Assembly: GCA_020342025.1 (NCBI GenBank)
Contig: CP070840.1
Coordinates: 1,147,821-1,158,541, forward strand
From: Deltaproteobacteria bacterium
GTDB lineage: Bacteria; Desulfobacterota; DSM-4660; Desulfatiglandales; HGW-15
Length of the DNA: 10,721 nucleotides
Reading direction: 5' to 3'
Below are positions 7,342 through 10,721 of this stretch, in pieces. Numbering within the stretch: position 1 is the first letter of the stretch; each line of letters opens with the position of its first letter. The notes beneath the pieces were generated by a model. It did not search any database, had not been told where the DNA came from, and saw only the letters and a program-made list of their open reading frames with translations. The position numbers were made by a program, and so were the translations under genes.

Positions 7342-8349
7342 TCAAGCACAAAGAGTGAATATCAGATTTTCAAGGACTGGCTTAGCGCGTGAGCCCGATT
7401 TTAGCAAGCCATCTGCCTTATAGAGAAGATCCAGGCCTCTCTCCAGTTCCTCTATGGACCAGTATGGTGCATGCCTCGCAAACTCTCTGGCCGAAAAATC
7501 TGGAAGGCCCAATTTTTTGGCCACCTCCCTAATCTGTCCCCCCTTTGTGAGTATGGATTTCGTTTGCCACATGATCCTGATCTGTCTGTTCAGCATCCCG
7601 AGGATTCTCAGGGGTGCGCCCTTCTTGTCTTCCTCTTCCAAAAATCTGTTCAAAACAGCCAAGGATTCCTGACAATTTTTTTCAGATACCTTGTTCATAA
7701 GTTCAAAAATGGTGTAAATCCGGCTGTGAATGGCAAGCCCTTTCACCTGCTCCACACCCACCATCTCTCCCCCATACCTGAGACTGAGCTTTTCCAGTTC
7801 AGCATACAGATCCCTGAGGCTGTTGCCCACGATCTGATGTAGGTATGCAGAGGCCTGACCGTCTATCTTCAGACCCAGTTCCCTGGCCACCCCTCTAATC
7901 CACGGGACGACCTGGTTCTCTCGCAGTTTCGTAAAATGAACCGCTCGACCCTGTTCCTTGATCCGCTTATAAAAGCTTTTCCGGAAATCTGTCTTGGTGG
8001 CGATAAAAATCAGGCAGGTGGTGTCGACCGGTCTTTCAAGGTAGGGCAAGAACGTCTCCAGTTCACCCGTACTGAAATTCTCTGTCCGTCTCACGATAAT
8101 CAGCCGGTTTTCTGTGAGGAAAGGGAGAGAACGAGCTCGATTGATTATTTCGGCGGGATCCGTCTTCTCCCCGGCATAGAATATTTCCTGATTGAAATCC
8201 CTCGCCGATGCGGGCATGAAATCATCGCGAATTCTGTCTAGGGCCTTTTCTAAACCGAATTCCTCAGGGCCGTAAAACAGATAAAAGGGGGCCAGTTTCC
8301 CCTTTTCCAAGGATTTTAGGATATCCTCATGTGGCAAATCCCCGGCCAT
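7342..8349 (-). CDS. holA: DNA polymerase III subunit delta
   Basis: HolA is the clamp-opening subunit of the clamp loader; it binds the beta sliding clamp and opens the ring for loading on primed DNA. The protein is 335 residues (E. coli delta is 343). It shows the family layout: PFYLFYGPEEFGLEKAL near the start, the degenerate AAA+ region with ENRLIIVRR near 80-88, the central LRDLYAELEKLSLRYGG segment near 182-198, and the C-terminal collar domain with NRQIRIM and a final GLLKSGSRAKPVLENLIF. As expected for delta, no Walker A motif is visible. The ATG at 8349 overlaps the lptE stop by one base (TGATG), which argues for translational coupling. A TTG immediately before it is a less likely start. 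It is convergent with rpsT. The lptE-holA pairing is the same as in E. coli. Confidence 0.94.
   Translation of the reverse strand: MAGDLPHEDILKSLEKGKLAPFYLFYGPEEFGLEKALDRIRDDFMPASARDFNQEIFYAGEKTDPAEIINRARSLPFLTENRLIIVRRTENFSTGELETFLPYLERPVDTTCLIFIATKTDFRKSFYKRIKEQGRAVHFTKLRENQVVPWIRGVARELGLKIDGQASAYLHQIVGNSLRDLYAELEKLSLRYGGEMVGVEQVKGLAIHSRIYTIFELMNKVSEKNCQESLAVLNRFLEEEDKKGAPLRILGMLNRQIRIMWQTKSILTKGGQIREVAKKLGLPDFSAREFARHAPYWSIEELERGLDLLYKADGLLKSGSRAKPVLENLIFTLCA
7379..7402 (+). terminator. Weak intrinsic terminator candidate for rpsT inside holA
   Basis: GGCTTA (7379-7384) can pair with TGAGCC (7390-7395) around the loop GCGCG, with one G-U pair. CGATTTTA follows. The stem is short and the T run is only four bases, so this is a weak candidate. 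It is listed because the six-base rpsT-holA gap has no room for a terminator, so rpsT transcription must end within the antisense of holA. Confidence 0.3.
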
Positions 8350-8951
8350 CAAAACCGTTCCATGGTCTTAAGAAATATCCTATCTGAGAACTGTCGTGCA
8401 ATGAATTCCAGTGCCAGCCTTTGATTATACTGTGTTTCAAGAGGATCTTCACTCACTGCAAAGATCGCCTTCTCCTGCATAGCCTTCTCATGCCAGATCA
8501 CCTTTCCTGTCCTGCTATCGGTAAGGCGCATATCCAGAGTAATTCTTAGCCTTCGGCTCCTTGTCACGTCAAAAGTGGTAACGACCCCGTTCACCGTCTG
8601 TTGCGTCGTCTCATAGCTTATGGGTTCGGTCCATATCCTATATACCCGACCAGTCAGAACGGCTTGGGCCTTCTCCACGGAGACAAGGGAAACCTTACCC
8701 TGGGCTATGAATTTATTCCTGACAATTCTGGTAAATGCGGCCTCGAAACCTATTTCTGACGAAGTGCTTTCTATCATGGGGATCGCCAAGCTTTCCAGCT
8801 TGATACCCAATGGTTCCCCTGTGGCTCGAAAAGAATAGCCACAACCCGTGCATACGCCCCATAGAATCAGTAGGGCCATTCCCCCAAAGAAAGGAAAAAC
8901 TCGATACTTGGCTACCATCATTCTATCTGTTTTCATGGTCAAAAGCTGCAA
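8349..8951 (-). CDS. lptE: LPS-assembly lipoprotein LptE
   Basis: LptE is an outer-membrane lipoprotein that plugs the LptD barrel and helps deliver lipopolysaccharide to the cell surface. From the TTG at 8951 it has 200 residues. A basic N-terminus is followed by a hydrophobic stretch (FFGGMALLILWGV) and the cysteine of CTGCGYSF, the CGYxF start typical of mature LptE. The -3 lipobox residue is Cys instead of Leu, which is unusual. The rest fits the LptE/LPS-assembly family: AIPMIES, EAAFTRIVRNKFIAQG, a DVTRSRRLRITLDMRL strand pair and GKVIWHE. Start choice is uncertain. TTG at 8951 has GGGAG seven bases upstream, TTG at 8957 is too close to that site, and ATG at 8936 has no good site. Downstream holA overlaps by one base. 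Upstream leuS is separated by a terminator. Confidence 0.88.
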   Translation of the reverse strand: MQLLTMKTDRMMVAKYRVFPFFGGMALLILWGVCTGCGYSFRATGEPLGIKLESLAIPMIESTSSEIGFEAAFTRIVRNKFIAQGKVSLVSVEKAQAVLTGRVYRIWTEPISYETTQQTVNGVVTTFDVTRSRRLRITLDMRLTDSRTGKVIWHEKAMQEKAIFAVSEDPLETQYNQRLALEFIARQFSDRIFLKTMERF

Positions 8952-8975
8952 AGGCAAACTCCCGCAGGGTTCATC

Positions 8976-9107
8976 ATGCGTTTAACTTTTCCTGAATACA
9001 ATGTCAAATATAAACAGGCTGTTGCACAGCTCTTTGCTGAGGTTCAAAAAAAACCACTGCGCTTTGCAGTGGCTCTGCTTGGGGTGGTGATCCACATGGT
9101 TGTGTAA
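8976..9107 (+). CDS. Possible 43-residue small protein (doubtful)
   Basis: An open frame from ATG 8976 to TAA 9107 fills most of the leuS-lptE gap on the strand opposite to both genes. The peptide has a polar first half with alternating charged residues (KYKQAVAQLFAEVQKK) and a hydrophobic end (FAVALLGVVIHMVV), as a small membrane peptide might. AGGG lies about eight bases before the ATG. Against it: the length is within chance expectation, no promoter is evident on this strand, and the same bases encode the leuS terminator and the lptE promoter candidate. I do not recognise the sequence. It could also be the remains of an older gene. Confidence 0.2.
   Translation: MRLTFPEYNVKYKQAVAQLFAEVQKKPLRFAVALLGVVIHMVV
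8979..9007 (-). promoter_or_regulatory. Promoter candidate for lptE-holA
   Basis: On the minus strand a perfect TTGACA (9007-9002) is followed, after 17 bases, by TAAACG (8984-8979), a poor -10 with three of six consensus bases. It sits between the leuS terminator and lptE, where a promoter is needed if the terminator is efficient. It would start transcription near 8972, only some 20 bases before the preferred TTG start of lptE. Confidence 0.4.
9046..9072 (-). terminator. Intrinsic terminator downstream of leuS
   Basis: Read on the minus strand, CCACTGC (9072-9066), a five-base loop and GCAGTGG (9060-9054) form a perfect seven-pair stem, followed at once by eight T residues (9053-9046). This is a textbook rho-independent terminator, 45 bases past the leuS stop codon. 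It separates leuS from lptE-holA. Confidence 0.85.
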
Positions 9108-9117
9108 ACCGAGGTGT

Positions 9118-10721
9118 TCAGACCACCACGTTGACCAACTTGTTCTTAACGACGATCACTTTTTTGATCGGCTTTTCACCCAGATGACGCCGGATTCTCT
9201 CATCCTTCAGGGCTTCCGCCTCGATTTCCTCTTGGTCGAAAGAGGCGGGCACCTCTATCCTGCTTCTCACCTTGCCGTTCACCTGGATGACGACGAGCCT
9301 TTTCTCCACGTCAAGGGCTTGGGTCTTGTACTCCGGCCAAGGGCCATCCAATAGGCTCTCTTCATGACCCAGCATCCGCCAGCATTCCTCAGTGATATGG
9401 GGCACCACTGGGGAAAGCAAAATAACAGTTGTTTCAACCGCCTCTCTCAACACAGACCAAGCCAGATCAGCCTTGCCCTGGGCACCATTTAGATATTTGT
9501 TCACTTCATTGACCAATTCCATCACCGCGCTTATGGCCGTGTTAAAGTGGAAACGATCTTCAATATCATTGGTCACCTTCTTGATGCTCTGGTGGGTTTT
9601 CCGGTAAAGATCCCTCAATTCGCCGGACAAGGGCTCTTTGCCATCATAGGTGGGGACCTTTGAAATCTCTCCCAGATTATCCACCACCAGCCGCCAGATC
9701 CGATTTAGAAACCTGAAAGACCCCTCCACGCCCTGGTCATTCCACTCCAAATCCCGTTCGGGTGGAGAGGCAAACAGACAGAACATACGCACCGTATCGG
9801 CGCCGTAGCGGTCTATCAAATCCTCGGGATCCACCACGTTCCTTTTGGATTTAGACATCTTGACCGTATTGCCCGTGACGACCTCAGAATCGCAATACGG
9901 GCATCGGTTATCCTTGACTTCGCCGGGGTAGAGATATCCGTGTTTAGGACATTCCTGCGTCTCTTTGCACACCATCCCTTGGGTCAAGAGATTGGTAAAG
10001 GGTTCGCTCACCTTGAGATACCCAAAATCTCGCAAGACCCTGGTGTAAAAACGGGAATAGAGGAGGTGAAGGATGGCATGCTCTATACCCCCTATATACT
10101 GGTCAACGGGCATCCAGTAATCCACTTTCTTCGGATCAGCGGGGCCCTTATCATAATCTGGTGAGGCATAGCGATCAAAATACCAGGACGACTCCACAAA
10201 GGTGTCCATCGTGTCCGTCTCTCTCCTAGCGGAGCCCTTACACTGTGGACATGGGGTCTCATAAAAGGAAGGCTCAAAAGGAAGGGGGGAGCCCCCGTTT
10301 GGCCTCATCTCAAGATCAAGGGGGAGAACCACCGGAAGATCCTCCTTGGGGACAGGTACTGTGCCGCACTTGTCGCAGTAGACAATAGGAATGGGCGCCC
10401 CCCAATACCTCTGTCTTGAGACGTTCCAATCCCTCAACCTGAAGTTTACCGTTTTGTGGCCCATCCCCTTTGACTCCAGGTATTCAGCGATGTTGTCCAA
10501 GGCTGCCAGGTTGCGCTGCCCATTGAAGGGGCCGGAATTGACCAGAATACCCTCTTCCTCATACGCCTCGGACATGGTCTCCTCACTCAGTTCCTCTCCC
10601 GGTGGTTGTATGACCACCCTAAGGCGTAGATCGTACTTCTTGGCAAACTCAAAGTCCCTCTGGTCGTGGGTCGGAACGGCCATGATGGCCCCCGTCCCAT
10701 AATCAAAAAGCACAAAATTGG
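9118..10721 (-). CDS. leuS: Leucyl-tRNA synthetase, C-terminal two thirds (runs off the right edge)
   Basis: LeuRS attaches leucine to tRNA-Leu and hydrolyses mischarged products. About 534 residues are visible, of the usual 820-860; the HIGH motif and most of the CP1 editing domain lie beyond the edge. The visible part begins with the end of CP1 ([10 protein letters not shown] then HDQRD, whose final Asp is the editing-site aspartate). It continues with [15 protein letters not shown], a CxxC pair (YCDKC), a second CxxC (CPQC) and [12 protein letters not shown]. The KMSKS signature at 9861-9847 is followed by the anticodon-binding helical domain and a C-terminal domain ending in the [12 protein letters not shown] and [18 protein letters not shown] strands. 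The insert just before KMSKS is short and has a Cys-x2-His ... Cys-x2-Cys pattern. The GTG at 10713 is an internal valine codon, not a start. An intrinsic terminator follows the gene. Confidence 0.97.
   Translation of the reverse strand, partial: NFVLFDYGTGAIMAVPTHDQRDFEFAKKYDLRLRVVIQPPGEELSEETMSEAYEEEGILVNSGPFNGQRNLAALDNIAEYLESKGMGHKTVNFRLRDWNVSRQRYWGAPIPIVYCDKCGTVPVPKEDLPVVLPLDLEMRPNGGSPLPFEPSFYETPCPQCKGSARRETDTMDTFVESSWYFDRYASPDYDKGPADPKKVDYWMPVDQYIGGIEHAILHLLYSRFYTRVLRDFGYLKVSEPFTNLLTQGMVCKETQECPKHGYLYPGEVKDNRCPYCDSEVVTGNTVKMSKSKRNVVDPEDLIDRYGADTVRMFCLFASPPERDLEWNDQGVEGSFRFLNRIWRLVVDNLGEISKVPTYDGKEPLSGELRDLYRKTHQSIKKVTNDIEDRFHFNTAISAVMELVNEVNKYLNGAQGKADLAWSVLREAVETTVILLSPVVPHITEECWRMLGHEESLLDGPWPEYKTQALDVEKRLVVIQVNGKVRSRIEVPASFDQEEIEAEALKDERIRRHLGEKPIKKVIVVKNKLVNVVV

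Noticed and set aside
8347..8358. Shared GGTTTTGATGGCC at the holA start and at the kinase start (near 4494-4505)
   Set aside because: The identity spans only the start codon context and a GCC second codon, with no similarity beyond it. It is best taken as coincidence.

Overview
This window is mostly a conserved housekeeping block from a Gram-negative bacterium, most likely a member of the Desulfobacterota (the former Deltaproteobacteria). Three things point there. LptE and two lipoproteins imply an LPS-type outer membrane. The order leuS, lptE, holA, rpsT, murJ is, from memory, common in that group. The multi-PAS kinase opens with MAKKPTYEEL, a start I associate with Desulfobacterales sensor kinases. 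No database search was possible, so the lineage is an inference. Base composition looks mid-range throughout, and there is no phage gene, transposase, CRISPR array, tRNA or rRNA.

Layout, right to left along the minus strand, which carries almost everything. The 3' two thirds of leuS (leucyl-tRNA synthetase) enters from the right edge and ends in a clear intrinsic terminator. A TTGACA-type promoter candidate then precedes lptE (LPS-assembly lipoprotein) and holA (DNA polymerase III delta), which overlap by one base. rpsT (ribosomal protein S20) is the only confident plus-strand gene. It runs convergently into holA with a 6-base gap, has its own promoter, and starts with TTG. murJ (lipid II flippase, GTG start) diverges from rpsT and is followed by a small lipoprotein of unknown function. 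Next is an intergenic region of about 270 bases holding a palindromic REP-like element, a promoter, and a hairpin that could mask a ribosome binding site. This leads into a soluble hybrid histidine kinase of 1020 residues with five PAS domains. The left end holds a short Ppx/GppA phosphatase overlapping the start of guaB (IMP dehydrogenase), which leaves the window after 89 codons.

Functionally the window covers translation (leuS, rpsT), replication (holA), envelope assembly (lptE, murJ), and purine or alarmone metabolism (ppx/gppA, guaB). One signalling protein without a visible partner sits among them. I see no convincing undescribed multi-gene system. The parts most worth a second look are the kinase and its regulatory leader (altered H-box, masked Shine-Dalgarno, inverted repeat at the promoter), the orphan lipoprotein, the REP-like element, and a 43-codon plus-strand ORF in the leuS-lptE gap.
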